From: Geobacter sp. OR-1
Lineage (GTDB): Bacteria > Desulfobacterota > Desulfuromonadia > Geobacterales > DSM-12255
Length of the DNA: 64,000 nt
Assembly (NCBI RefSeq): GCF_000813145.1
Contig: NZ_BAZF01000004.1
Span: 124,001-188,000, forward strand
Direction: 5' to 3'
The number at the start of each line of letters is the position of its first letter. The first letter of the stretch is position 1. Shown one piece after another: positions 38,811-47,265 of the stretch. The position numbers and the translations under genes are program-made. The notes beneath the pieces are model-generated. The model saw nothing but the letters and a program-made list of their open reading frames with translations. It searched no databases and was not told the origin of the DNA.

Positions 38811-39880
38811 GGGAGGTTGTTCTTTCCCGAGATTTCTGCAAGGTTGCGGATAAAAAGGGATGACGTCTCTAGCAAATGTGCAAGCGAATTTCCATAACTG
38901 TCCTTGATCGATTGATAATTTGCCAGGATATCGTTAAACATCATGATAACTTTGTCTGACAATTGGGGATCACCCACCTCGACATAATGATCAGGCAAAT
39001 TCTGCTTCTTTATTAAATCAAGGTGTTTTCGGTGATTTCCCAGTGTAATTACCGGGGTAAGCATCCCGGCCGGGCATATCTGCGCGTGCCCGCGCATGCC
39101 GATCACCATTTTTGCATGCTTGTAATATGATAATCCTTTGAGAGTGCATTCGTCACGAATAATGTCAAACCACTCCCAAGAAGTGAGGCCTTCGGGGTTT
39201 CCCATATTCGCAATCAGTTGGCGTCCTAGAATGTCATCAGTTCTTACATGAGGACAAAGGACTATCTTATAACCCTTTCCCAAAAGATACCTGCAGATAT
39301 CAGAAAGATGGGAGAGGAGAGACTCGTCGTCAAAACCTCTGGCGTGCTTCATGTCGTTAGCAAGTTGAATGATCACAAAGTCCCCTTCTATTGGGGGACG
39401 GGCGTAGTCGCCATCAACAAAAAAACCTGGATCCGGCACTTCAGGAAGATCCACACCAAGCTTCAGCAACTCTTCACGGGAACCGTCGTTGCGGACGGAA
39501 AAGGAGAGACAATGTTCCTGTAAACGTCTTATATTTTCCACGATCCGAGGATGAATATCACCCTCCCCCCGAAATTGATTGTACCCGACACCGTAGATTA
39601 TGAGGGGCACCCTGATCTTGGGAATCAATCTGTCCGGAATTTTCAACATCCATTTATCCCCGGCAAACCCGTGTATCAGTCCTCCTCCTCCAACAAGAAG
39701 CATGTCAGCGGAGCTGTTTAATTGATCGACAGTGTTTTCATCAAAGACAAGGGAGTGAACATCTTTCAATTTAAAGAGTATTTCTGAGTTATAATATTTC
39801 AAAAAAAGGTTACGCACCCCTACGCCAAGAGCATAATCCCCAAAATTATAATACCGTGCGTACACATGCCAGACATTCAT
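38807..39880 (-). CDS. Polysaccharide pyruvyl transferase family protein
   Basis: PF04230 enzymes ketalise a terminal sugar with pyruvate, adding negative charge to the glycan. The 357-residue protein has YYNFGDYALGVGVRNLF at the N terminus, the glycine-rich MLLVGGGGLIHGF near residue 61, YGVGYNQFRGEGD, and the C-lobe GMRGHAQICPAGM with a conserved His, near residue 265. It is coupled to the DegT gene (ATGA). Whether it transfers pyruvate to the aminosugar made by that neighbour is inference. Confidence 0.85.
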   Translation of the reverse strand: MNVWHVYARYYNFGDYALGVGVRNLFLKYYNSEILFKLKDVHSLVFDENTVDQLNSSADMLLVGGGGLIHGFAGDKWMLKIPDRLIPKIRVPLIIYGVGYNQFRGEGDIHPRIVENIRRLQEHCLSFSVRNDGSREELLKLGVDLPEVPDPGFFVDGDYARPPIEGDFVIIQLANDMKHARGFDDESLLSHLSDICRYLLGKGYKIVLCPHVRTDDILGRQLIANMGNPEGLTSWEWFDIIRDECTLKGLSYYKHAKMVIGMRGHAQICPAGMLTPVITLGNHRKHLDLIKKQNLPDHYVEVGDPQLSDKVIMMFNDILANYQSIKDSYGNSLAHLLETSSLFIRNLAEISGKNNLP

Positions 39881-39917
39881 TGGACCTATCCCCTTCCATC
39901 CTTTTTCATATAAATTT

Positions 39918-41195
39918 CTACCAATTCATCAAGCATTCCAAAGCATCAGGTGCAAAGACAGGAATCCTCAGAGCCTGCTTGATTTCGAGCCGTTCTGAGA
40001 AAGAGTCATCAATAAAGATGGCGTTACTCTCCTTGATATATCTGGACTTCAAATCGTCCTTGCAGAGGTGTGTGATTGTGTCAAACAAAGAAGCTATCCG
40101 GTAACGTGCAAGCGTGTCTTTGAGTTCGCCGTTATGCCTTGTGATCAAATGCAGCTTAATCGAGTCAGCCATACATTGATAAAGAAAAGCAATAACCAGC
40201 GGATTGACCCTTTCACACTTAATTATACAATCATCAAGGTCAATATATACATGCTCATACTTCAGATTAGTCTGATACCGATTGGTCAATGCCCTGTCCA
40301 TTTCAATGGCATGATTGTTTGTAACGATTTCCACATCTAACCCTTGAGCGTCATATATACTGAGCAAGGCAAAATTCACACCCAAAGACCGGTAAAGCCC
40401 CATAGAACCGGCGATCCGCGGAGCAATCTCCATCAGAGTGAATTCGCCGTGACTGCTCTCTTTAACTTGGAAAAACCAGGCCCCTCGGAGGCAGAGATTT
40501 TCGTTTATGACGCAGGCAAGTCTCGTGAATGTGTCGTTGACAACCGGCCTTGTGTCGACACTGATACCGTTCATTATCCGTACCCGTTCTCTTGCGCCAG
40601 CAAAACGTAGCTTCCGATTCCTGTCGCTGAAGCAATCAACGGTATATTCCTTTCCCGGCAGATACTCCAGCATGAGCAGGGAGGGGTCTTTCCAAAAATA
40701 GAATTCCGCCTCACATCTCGATGAAGCAAGGTGCGTTCCTTTTGAACCCTGGCCTATGTCTGGTTTCATAAATACAGGGAATTCAATATCAACAGAGTGC
40801 AGCGTAGAAATTTTCGGTACAGGCACAATTCCTTTGAACTTCTCATAGGTGGCCTTTTTTGAGCGGCAGACGGCACAAGTTTCGCGAGAAGAAGTGATAA
40901 GCCCTGCGTGGAGCTTTTCCCTTTCGTCAGATAGCTTAAGCAGGACACTATCATGCGCGGGGAATACATAATCAATGTTATTTTCAGCTATCAAGGCATT
41001 GATACTGTCTATGAATTCGGGGGAATCGACGTAGGGGAGGCCATCGCAGTAATTGTCATAAACATACTTCCCGTGATTTGAAGCAACGCTCGAGGCTCCA
41101 TACAATGACACGTGAATCGAATACTTCAGCGAGTTGTATATTTCTAGCCCGATTTCTGATCCACATGGAAAAACAAGGACATTTATTGGTGTCAT
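39918..41195 (-). CDS. ATP-grasp ligase fused to a HAD-type phosphatase domain
   Basis: Residues 1 to about 295 resemble carbamoyl-phosphate-synthase-like ATP-grasp ligases. They have a Rossmann-like N lobe (NVLVFPCGSEIGLEIYNSL), FPVFMKPDIGQGSKGT (ATP-binding Lys and glycine loop, 139-154), LMLEYLPGKEYTVDCF and a metal-site LMEIAPRIAGSMG (254-266). Residues 310-425 look like a HAD hydrolase: YIDLDDCII with nucleophile-position Asp319 and Asp321, LITRH (motif II) and AIFIDDSFSER (motif IV, 393-402). Such a fusion could link amide or carboxylate ligation to phosphate removal from one glycan intermediate. It sits between wzt and the pyruvyltransferase-like gene. The substrate is unknown. Confidence 0.75.
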   Translation of the reverse strand: MTPINVLVFPCGSEIGLEIYNSLKYSIHVSLYGASSVASNHGKYVYDNYCDGLPYVDSPEFIDSINALIAENNIDYVFPAHDSVLLKLSDEREKLHAGLITSSRETCAVCRSKKATYEKFKGIVPVPKISTLHSVDIEFPVFMKPDIGQGSKGTHLASSRCEAEFYFWKDPSLLMLEYLPGKEYTVDCFSDRNRKLRFAGARERVRIMNGISVDTRPVVNDTFTRLACVINENLCLRGAWFFQVKESSHGEFTLMEIAPRIAGSMGLYRSLGVNFALLSIYDAQGLDVEIVTNNHAIEMDRALTNRYQTNLKYEHVYIDLDDCIIKCERVNPLVIAFLYQCMADSIKLHLITRHNGELKDTLARYRIASLFDTITHLCKDDLKSRYIKESNAIFIDDSFSERLEIKQALRIPVFAPDALECLMNW

Positions 41196-41206
41196 GGATG
41201 TAGTCC

Positions 41207-42502
41207 CTAGAGTTTTGTAACCATTACTTCGTTGGGCCAGTGAACTAGACCATAAAGTTTCATTGGCCTACGGGGAGCAACAGCGAATTGAGTGGCAATT
41301 GGAATAAAGTCACAGATTTCAACCTTTCCGAGTTCATCATAGACAGGTATCGATAATACGCAAGAAATTGTGTATTCATTTTCCATCAGTGATAATTCAA
41401 ATTGCCAATCGATAACATACCGTTCACCTTTCTTCGGAAACGACAGACGACTATTTTCAATACCGGCGCTGGAATAAACTATGTCAACACCGTTTTTGTC
41501 CCGTATATGATAGGCGTATGACAATTCGTGTATGTCTTCAAGTATTACAATAGCCATCCTCAAAGTTACCATTTGATTGTATTCAGCGACATTCACTTCT
41601 TGGCCATCACAGTCAAGCAACAGGACATTTGCAAAGGTTGCTTTTCCGTTTTGAATCCTCTGAAAAGCACTTCTTTTGATGAAGTTTGCAGTCTGATTAA
41701 ATACACTGTCTGCTCCAAAACCTCCTATGGGGAGTTCACTTCCAGTGCTCTTAATTATCTGTTCGCTCTGAACCACCATGGCAAAGTATTTTTCAACAAC
41801 TTTACTTGAATCTCCGGCTGCCTTCACACTACCATGCTCAAGCAGAATAGCTTTGCTGCACAAGCTCTTTATTGATGATGAACTATGACTGACAAAGAAC
41901 AAAGAAATCCCGGAGTCTACCAATTGTTTCATCTTTGTCATGCACTTTGCCTGGAAAAACATGTCACCGACGGATAGCGCCTCGTCCACGATAAGGATGT
42001 CTGGAGCTACATTTATAGACACAGCAAACGCCAGCCTTACAAACATCCCGCTGCTGTAAGTCTTCACCGGTTGCTGAACAAATCCCCCGATATCGGCAAA
42101 GGAGAGGATATCATCCAAGCGCTCCTCCATCTCCTCTCGAGTGTATCCCATCAACATACCGTTGAAATAGATGTTCTCAATGCCACTCAATTCCGGGTTG
42201 AACCCTGCCCCCAGCTCCAACAGGGCCGACACCCTGCCGATAACCCTGACTTTACCGCTGGTGGGGGTAAGTACACCGGTGAGGATCTTTAAAAGTGTCG
42301 ATTTGCCGGCGCCGTTTTTCCCGATGATACCGACTGTCTCGCCTTTTTTGATCTCAAAGCTCACATCATTAAGGGCATAAAAATCATAATGATACTGCTT
42401 TCGAAGAGGGTGCAAAGATTCCTTCAGGCGATCTACGGGTGAATTGTAGAGTTTGTAAACCTTGGATAGATTTTCTGCCTTTATGGCTATATCGTAAGAC
42501 AT
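41207..42502 (-). CDS. wzt: Polysaccharide ABC exporter ATPase with Wzt C-terminal domain
   Basis: Wzt drives export of finished O-antigen or capsule chains across the inner membrane. The 431-residue protein starts MSYDIAIKAENLSKVYK; the open frame upstream has no similarity. It has Walker A GKNGAGKST at residues 61-69, the signature YSSGMFVRLAFAVS, Walker B ILIVDEALSVGD and the switch His in FFVSHSSSS. Residues about 290-431 form the beta-sandwich of carbohydrate-binding Wzt tails (VTLRMAIVILEDI, YAYHIRDKNG), which recognise the chain end cap. The matching permease lies about 1.7 kb away at 44179-44988, an uncommon separation. Confidence 0.92.
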   Translation of the reverse strand: MSYDIAIKAENLSKVYKLYNSPVDRLKESLHPLRKQYHYDFYALNDVSFEIKKGETVGIIGKNGAGKSTLLKILTGVLTPTSGKVRVIGRVSALLELGAGFNPELSGIENIYFNGMLMGYTREEMEERLDDILSFADIGGFVQQPVKTYSSGMFVRLAFAVSINVAPDILIVDEALSVGDMFFQAKCMTKMKQLVDSGISLFFVSHSSSSIKSLCSKAILLEHGSVKAAGDSSKVVEKYFAMVVQSEQIIKSTGSELPIGGFGADSVFNQTANFIKRSAFQRIQNGKATFANVLLLDCDGQEVNVAEYNQMVTLRMAIVILEDIHELSYAYHIRDKNGVDIVYSSAGIENSRLSFPKKGERYVIDWQFELSLMENEYTISCVLSIPVYDELGKVEICDFIPIATQFAVAPRRPMKLYGLVHWPNEVMVTKL

Positions 42503-42562
42503 ATAATTTATATTTATACCATAATAATAGTGAGTTAGAAAATCATTTCCTGAACCATAAAC

Positions 42563-42596
42563 AAAAAAGCGGCCCACCCGAAGGTGGCCGCTTTTT
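42563..42596 (-). terminator. Terminator after the secreted tail-fibre-like gene
   Basis: GCGGCC-ACC and GGT-GGCCGC pair with one bulged C around a CGAA/TTCG loop. T residues follow on both strands, so it could work in both directions. It separates the secreted-protein gene from wzt. Confidence 0.85.
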
Positions 42597-42620
42597 GAGT
42601 AACTAATCAAATGACTGTTA

Positions 42621-43322
42621 TCAATATACAACCATCACAGCGCCAGTGCTTGTTCTGTATAGTGTACCAACTGGCAATAATGCTGCAGTCGCAGCAGCGT
42701 TATCAGCGTATGGTCCAGGAACATTACCAAGATTGATTCTTTTTAATGCATCAATAGTTAATGCATTAGCGTCAGCCGCTGCTGTTCCAATACCAAACCC
42801 AATCGTTGAACCGGTAAAGCCGAGGAACTTCATGCCGCCAACTGCGTTCTTGTAATAGATGGCATTACGAAGGCTTGTTGAAGAGTAATTACTTCCATAA
42901 AAGGTGATAAGCGCCTGACCTGCATTATTGTTCATCTCAATGCCGGCCTGTGCACCTGTACCAGCATTGGTGTTGTCAAATTTCATCCGGATTATCCCGT
43001 CAGTACTCCCCGGTATAGACAACGAGTACAAAAGCGGACCGGTAAACCCGTTAGTATTTATGATAGGAGCAAGTTTGAGACCATAAAGGAAATCACTATT
43101 CTGACCAGCAACCAATGTCGGAGTGATTTCAGCTCCTACCGCATTCGAACCTGTGCTGACTTGAGTTCCACTAACAATGGTTTTGCCTGTCTCGCTTACC
43201 GAAAAGACTGTTGTCGTCCCATCTGTAGCCTTTACTGCTAATTTCTCCGCCGCAAACGCCGACCCGGCCGTCAGAGCCGACACTGCAAGTACTGCTGCTA
43301 TAGCCTTCATCATTTTCCGCAT
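42621..43322 (-). CDS. Secreted protein with tail-fibre-like C terminus
   Basis: I do not recognise a functional family. The 233-residue product has a clear signal peptide (MRKMMKAIAAVLAVSALTAG, cleavage near AFA). It then has alternating polar and small residues rich in Gly, Asn, Thr and Ala, as in phage tail fibres and surface beta-helices. The last 16 residues, VGTLYRTSTGAVMVVY, recall a short C-terminal tag of tail-fibre and surface proteins. AGGAGG lies before the start. It is flanked by a terminator and by GTGAA repeats, which sets it apart from wzt and wzm. A surface adhesin or glycan-associated protein is my best guess. Confidence 0.6.
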   Translation of the reverse strand: MRKMMKAIAAVLAVSALTAGSAFAAEKLAVKATDGTTTVFSVSETGKTIVSGTQVSTGSNAVGAEITPTLVAGQNSDFLYGLKLAPIINTNGFTGPLLYSLSIPGSTDGIIRMKFDNTNAGTGAQAGIEMNNNAGQALITFYGSNYSSTSLRNAIYYKNAVGGMKFLGFTGSTIGFGIGTAAADANALTIDALKRINLGNVPGPYADNAAATAALLPVGTLYRTSTGAVMVVY

Positions 43323-43351
43323 TGTAAATGCCTCCTTGTTTTTTTTAATCC

Positions 43352-43376
43352 GTGAAGAGTGAAGGGCGAAAGTGAA
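43352..43376. repeat. GTGAA heptad tract
   Basis: A degenerate run of GTGAAnn units lies 30 bases upstream of the secreted-protein start. It belongs to the same family as the tracts at 14555, 43658 and 44116. Confidence 0.6.
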
Positions 43377-43657
43377 TAAACATCTTAACCCTTTACTTTC
43401 CTGTCTGAAATCTATGATCGTTATCCCTGTTATTTAACTGCCTGCTTCTCGTTTTAGCGTAATGACTTTCGCCATTAAACCGGGCACCTTGAGTGTACCT
43501 AAATCTGCAGTGTTGTAAAGCCACCGAGCGTTTAGGCCTGTTTGCAGAGCAACAATAAATCAAATATTAAAGAACTGCAACAAAAAATCTTATGCTTTGG
43601 TTAATTACTTTCTGAACAAATTTAAATAATGCAATTCAGAGGCCAAAATCACAACCT

Positions 43658-43690
43658 GTGAATTGTGAAGGGTGAATAGTGAATAGTGAA
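43658..43690. repeat. GTGAA heptad tract, 28-base match to 14555-14582
   Basis: Five GTGAAnn units. The first 28 bases equal those between shc and hpnA, 29 kb away. It lies just downstream of the decayed four-helix-bundle gene. Confidence 0.8.
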
Positions 43691-43709
43691 AGCAATAGAA
43701 TCTATTACT

Positions 43710-44087
43710 TCATTTAGCACCTTCACTGTGGTAATTTTCTCCTAACATTGGCAACCATGCCGGCCAACAGCCTGGAACCGTCTGTATCTGGTTTCCAACG
43801 ACAACCAAATCATCACTGCCAATGAATGCTAATTGTCGGGCAATTTCTACCTGGGTATCCAGTTCGCTCAAGGAACCGCCAGCAATATTCAAGAACTGAA
43901 GAAACTCTTTTGCGGAGAAACGAGCAGCACCTTCCGCAATATTACTCGGTATTGAAACCGCTGCTCGTCGCATTTGCGAAGTTATCCCATATAATTCAGA
44001 TTTTGGAAAACTTTCCGTAATTCGATAAACGAGCGTCACAAGCGAAACCGCTTCTTTCCAGACATCAAGTTATTTATGCGCCCTCAT
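43710..44087 (-). pseudogene. Decayed four-helix-bundle protein (IVP/TIGR02436-like)
   Basis: The family, named after 23S rRNA intervening-sequence proteins, forms small four-helix bundles of unknown function. The frame starts at an ATG (44085-44087) reading MRAHK, then meets a TAA (44070-44072). It continues in frame with LDVWKEAVSLVTLVYR, the normal family start, and RRAAVSIPSNIAEGAAR near the middle. Near the end one base seems lost: the actual frame gives IQTVPGCWPAWLP, while the shifted frame gives SRLLAGMVANVRRKL, the expected last helix, ending at 43723. A downstream GTG (44039) would give only a truncated protein. The premature stop and the shift together mark it as broken. Confidence 0.75.
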
Positions 44088-44115
44088 CGCCAAACTTTCC
44101 GCCTCTGACGTTTAT

Positions 44116-44175
44116 TTCACCATTCACCGCCTCGCCTCTTGGCTTTTTTCACCATTCACATTTCACCATTCACCG
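44116..44175. repeat. TTCAC heptad tract after wzm
   Basis: TTCACCATTCACCGCC occurs twice with a spacer of about 20 bases and a TTCACATTTCAC link. The tract ends a few bases past the wzm stop. It belongs to the same repeat family as 14555-14640. Confidence 0.75.
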
Positions 44176-44178
44176 CCT

Positions 44179-44988
44179 TTATAATACATCGGCGAAGTGC
44201 GGGCGGAGGCGGCGGAAGACCACGGCGCCGAGAAGGAAGATCAGCATGGAAATTCCCCAGAAGTAGACGGTCTGCAGCCAGTGCTCCCAGAACCAGACCC
44301 GGTTGATCAGGGAGTCCCGATACCCCTCGACGATATAGACCACCGGATTGAGCTTGATGATCGGCTGGTATTTCTGTGGCAGCAGCTTGACCGACCAGAA
44401 GATCGGGGTGCCCCAGAACAGGAACTGAAGCGCCATGGACACCAGTTGTCCCACATCGCGCAGGAAGATGATCAGGCTAGAAAAGAGCCAGGACAGGCCG
44501 GTGAGCAGGACGAGCGTGGCAAATAGGTAGTAAGGGAGCTGTAACAGGTGAATGGTGAATGGTGAAGAGTAAAAAATGCACAACACAAGGATCAGCGCCA
44601 GGAAAAATATATGGATCACAAGGGTCGAGAAGAGTTTCACCAAGGGGAGGATCCCGATGCTGAAAGCAACCTTCTTCACCAGAAAGGAGTTCTCCAGGAT
44701 CGAGCCGGTGGCAGAGGTGAGGGCGTCGGAAAAAAAGAACCAGGGGATGATACCGGCAGAGAGCCAGATGATGTAGGGCACGCCGCTGACCGGCTGGCTC
44801 TTGAAGACATATCCGAAAACGAAACAGAGAATGGCGATATAGACCGTGGGGTGCACAAACGCCCAGAGCATGCCGAGATAAGACCCCAGGTACTTGGCGC
44901 TGAAGTCGCGGCGGGTCATCTCCATAATCAGCTGGCGGCGGGAAAGAAGTTCGGCCATAAAGGCCCTGAAAATACTGAAATAGTTCAT
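44179..44988 (-). CDS. wzm: Polysaccharide ABC exporter permease (ABC-2 type)
   Basis: Wzm forms the membrane channel for Wzt-driven glycan export. The 269-residue protein has the cytoplasmic N terminus ELLSRRQLIMEMTRRDFSAKYLGSYLGMLW, six predicted helices and the late LNPVVYIVEGYRDSL, all typical of the ABC-2 family. The ATG at 44988 has AGGA seven bases before. Inside the gene (44547-44567) three TTCACCn heptads encode SSPFTIHLL in the loop after the third helix; they match the intergenic repeat family, so a repeat seems to have been absorbed into the reading frame. It is first of this export group, but wzt lies beyond two other genes. Confidence 0.93.
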   Translation of the reverse strand: MNYFSIFRAFMAELLSRRQLIMEMTRRDFSAKYLGSYLGMLWAFVHPTVYIAILCFVFGYVFKSQPVSGVPYIIWLSAGIIPWFFFSDALTSATGSILENSFLVKKVAFSIGILPLVKLFSTLVIHIFFLALILVLCIFYSSPFTIHLLQLPYYLFATLVLLTGLSWLFSSLIIFLRDVGQLVSMALQFLFWGTPIFWSVKLLPQKYQPIIKLNPVVYIVEGYRDSLINRVWFWEHWLQTVYFWGISMLIFLLGAVVFRRLRPHFADVL

Positions 44989-45058
44989 GGTGCTATCCTA
45001 CCGCAAGCCGTACGCCATTGCCAAATGAAACTTCCTGTCATATTAAATCTCCGGATGC

Positions 45059-45092
45059 AAAAACGGCGGCCACCATAACGTGACCGCCGTTT
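45059..45092 (-). terminator. Terminator after the YVTN-repeat gene
   Basis: AAACGGCGGTCAC and GGTGGCCGCCGTTT pair around GTTAT on the minus strand, 27 bases past the stop. Five T residues end the hairpin. Confidence 0.8.
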
Positions 45093-45118
45093 CTATTGTA
45101 TCTCAGTGTAATTCAGTG

Positions 45119-47089
45119 TTACTTGATAACGATGGCACCGTTGTTGTTGTAGGAGCCGATCGTCACGCTGCCGTTCGCAACAATAACAGTCCCGATGTTT
45201 GTTGTGCACAATGCTGGATTGATGATTGATGCGCTTCCAGCCGGTACAGTCCCGACCCCACCTGTGGTGTACTCGGTCCAGCCGCCGACGACTGTAATAG
45301 CGGTGTTTGATCCAAACGTACAGTTAGTGCCGGGGAAGTATTCCTTGGAGGTGTCAAGGTCGATCGGGTTGGCAGCTGTTGCCCCGGAAATCGCCGTATA
45401 TGCATCCGACAGTGTCTGCTTGTACTGAATGGTACCACCGCGGTTGGTTCTAACCGGGCCGCTCCCGTTCGTGCGGAATTTGGCTCCGACAGCAAAGGTG
45501 CCGTTTTCCGCCCCTTTTTGCCCGGCAGTGGCCTGATCCAAGGTCAAATCGCAAACCGGGCCGGCAGTGCTGCACGCTCCGAGCCAGCCATCAAAGGTGC
45601 TGCCGGAAGTCGCGGTAGGAGTCAGACGAATTCTGGCGCCCGTGCTGTTGGAAGCGGAGCAGGAGGTCCCGCAGTTTATCCCCCCGCCAGAGACATAGGA
45701 ACCGCCACTGTAAATGGTACTGACAACCGTACCGGTACCAGTACCCGACTTGGTCACCTCAATGATGTATGCCGAGCGGGTAAAAGTTGCATAGATGTTA
45801 TGATCTGCTGTTGGGGCGATAAAGGTATACGGAGCGGTGACGGTGCTGCCGTCCACAGTCACCGTGGAAATGGCGCAGTTGGCGAGCGCATTGACGTTGA
45901 ACGTGACGTTCTGACCTTTGGCAACCTGATAAACCGGATTCCCGTTGTTGATGTTGACGTTCGAACTCGGGGTTATAAGCTCAGAGGTGGTTACAGAGCC
46001 GCAGAAGTAATTGTCTACGCCAGTATTGATGGCCACGAAAGCCGGGCCGGCGAAATTACCGAACGAGTAGGGACCGGCACCGATCCTTCCGGCAGCGGAA
46101 TTGCCGTCAACCGTGGTTACGGTGTTATTTGCCTTGAGAATGATGGATGCGGTGCCAAGCTGGTTTTGATTGTAATTGGCAGTGATCGCCTTGAGGCCGT
46201 CGGCAGTGAAAGCAATCCCAGACGGCATGGTCCCCACGTTGATGGCAGGGGCAACTACTGTCATGGTACCGACGCCGCTGCCTGATGCGTCAACTGTTGA
46301 AACCTGACTATTGGTCATGTCGGTGACATACAGCCTGGTCGTATTGGCCGAATCGGCAACGGTAGGGTCTATGGCAACGCCCCATGGGGTGAGTCCGACT
46401 GTGACGCTTAACGAGTTGGCAGTGGAGAGATTCTGAGTATCAAAAACTGTTAGTGTGGAATTCATGATACTGGCAACGAAGACCTTCTTGCCGTCCGCTG
46501 ATATGGCGATCCCCCGGGGACCGTCGTAAGGAACGCTTACCCTTGTAGACAAACTGTAGCTACTGGGATCGCTGGCGTTGATCACCGCAATTTCCGTAGT
46601 ACCCGAGCAGGTGACATAGGCTTTGTAACTGGCCCCGGGGCCAATGGCAATCCCCTGCGGCTGGCAATTTATTCCTCCTGATTGAGGTATCGCCACGGTG
46701 GTGAGCAGGGACTTATCAACAGCATTAAATATCGATACGGAATTGTCTACCGGGTTGGCGACGAAGAGCCGTGTTCCCGCGGTATTGACCGCCAAAGCAC
46801 CGGGCTGGATAGCCAAGGGGATTGAGGTAACTGAGTTGTCCAGGGTATCGATTACCGATATCGTATTATCGCCCTGATTGGAGACGTAAACCCGGCTTCC
46901 CATCCTGTTGACAGCCACTCCAGAGGGGCTCTGACCCACAGGCAGTACCGCAGTGACTTGATTGGAGGCAGTATCCAGAACCGATACCGTGTTATCGGCA
47001 TTGTTTGCTATGTATGCGAAGGGAGCGGCATTAACGATTCCCGCATACAATAGCATACTGAAGACACTGAGCATTACCCTGAAGTACAT
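45119..47089 (-). CDS. Secreted YVTN beta-propeller / B-repeat surface protein
   Basis: The 656-residue protein has a signal peptide (cleavage near VNA|APFAY). It then has seven or so YVTN-type beta-propeller units of about 40 residues, such as AYIANNADNTVSVLDT, VYVSNQGDNTISVID and LFVANPVDNSVSIFN, covering residues 25-350. After a linker come two InlB-like B-repeat segments (residues about 400-530) with Cys pairs (GGGINCGTSC, GACSTAGPVC) that may form disulphides. The last 120 residues are rich in Gly, Thr and Asn. I infer an outer-surface or extracellular protein, perhaps binding glycan or other cells. It has its own terminator, and a likely promoter lies in the gap upstream. Confidence 0.8.
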   Translation of the reverse strand: MYFRVMLSVFSMLLYAGIVNAAPFAYIANNADNTVSVLDTASNQVTAVLPVGQSPSGVAVNRMGSRVYVSNQGDNTISVIDTLDNSVTSIPLAIQPGALAVNTAGTRLFVANPVDNSVSIFNAVDKSLLTTVAIPQSGGINCQPQGIAIGPGASYKAYVTCSGTTEIAVINASDPSSYSLSTRVSVPYDGPRGIAISADGKKVFVASIMNSTLTVFDTQNLSTANSLSVTVGLTPWGVAIDPTVADSANTTRLYVTDMTNSQVSTVDASGSGVGTMTVVAPAINVGTMPSGIAFTADGLKAITANYNQNQLGTASIILKANNTVTTVDGNSAAGRIGAGPYSFGNFAGPAFVAINTGVDNYFCGSVTTSELITPSSNVNINNGNPVYQVAKGQNVTFNVNALANCAISTVTVDGSTVTAPYTFIAPTADHNIYATFTRSAYIIEVTKSGTGTGTVVSTIYSGGSYVSGGGINCGTSCSASNSTGARIRLTPTATSGSTFDGWLGACSTAGPVCDLTLDQATAGQKGAENGTFAVGAKFRTNGSGPVRTNRGGTIQYKQTLSDAYTAISGATAANPIDLDTSKEYFPGTNCTFGSNTAITVVGGWTEYTTGGVGTVPAGSASIINPALCTTNIGTVIVANGSVTIGSYNNNGAIVIK

Positions 47090-47265
47090 TTTTTCCTCCT
47101 GTGCAGTTACGACGATGATCGATCCGATTTCTCAGTATTATGCAAAAATAAAACCAATTTCACCCACCCGGCAAATCGCTTTGGCGCCAAGCGGACTCAC
47201 TTTAACATGCGGAGTGACGTGAAATCAACCGCAAAGAGCAGGCAGGCAACGCACATTCATGGCCA

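Larger units (their letters stand above)
43323..43709. other. Gap with two GTGAA-type repeat tracts
   Basis: A GTGAA tract (43352-43376) lies close to the secreted-protein start. A second (43658-43690) repeats 28 bases of the shc-hpnA copy exactly. Between them I see no coding frame with a product I can name. The secreted-protein promoter should lie here, but I found no box pair I trust. Confidence 0.5.

Noticed and set aside
43352-44175. GTGAA/TTCAC tracts as a CRISPR array
   Set aside because: Units are seven bases with no unique spacers of constant length and no cas genes nearby.
45518-46285. Open frame of 255 codons on the plus strand
   Set aside because: Mirror frame of the repetitive YVTN gene; its regularity comes from the repeats on the other strand.
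47160-47210. Palindrome around TTGGCGCCAA upstream of the YVTN gene as an operator
   Set aside because: A ten-base palindrome of this GC content can arise by chance, and no promoter of clear quality overlaps it.
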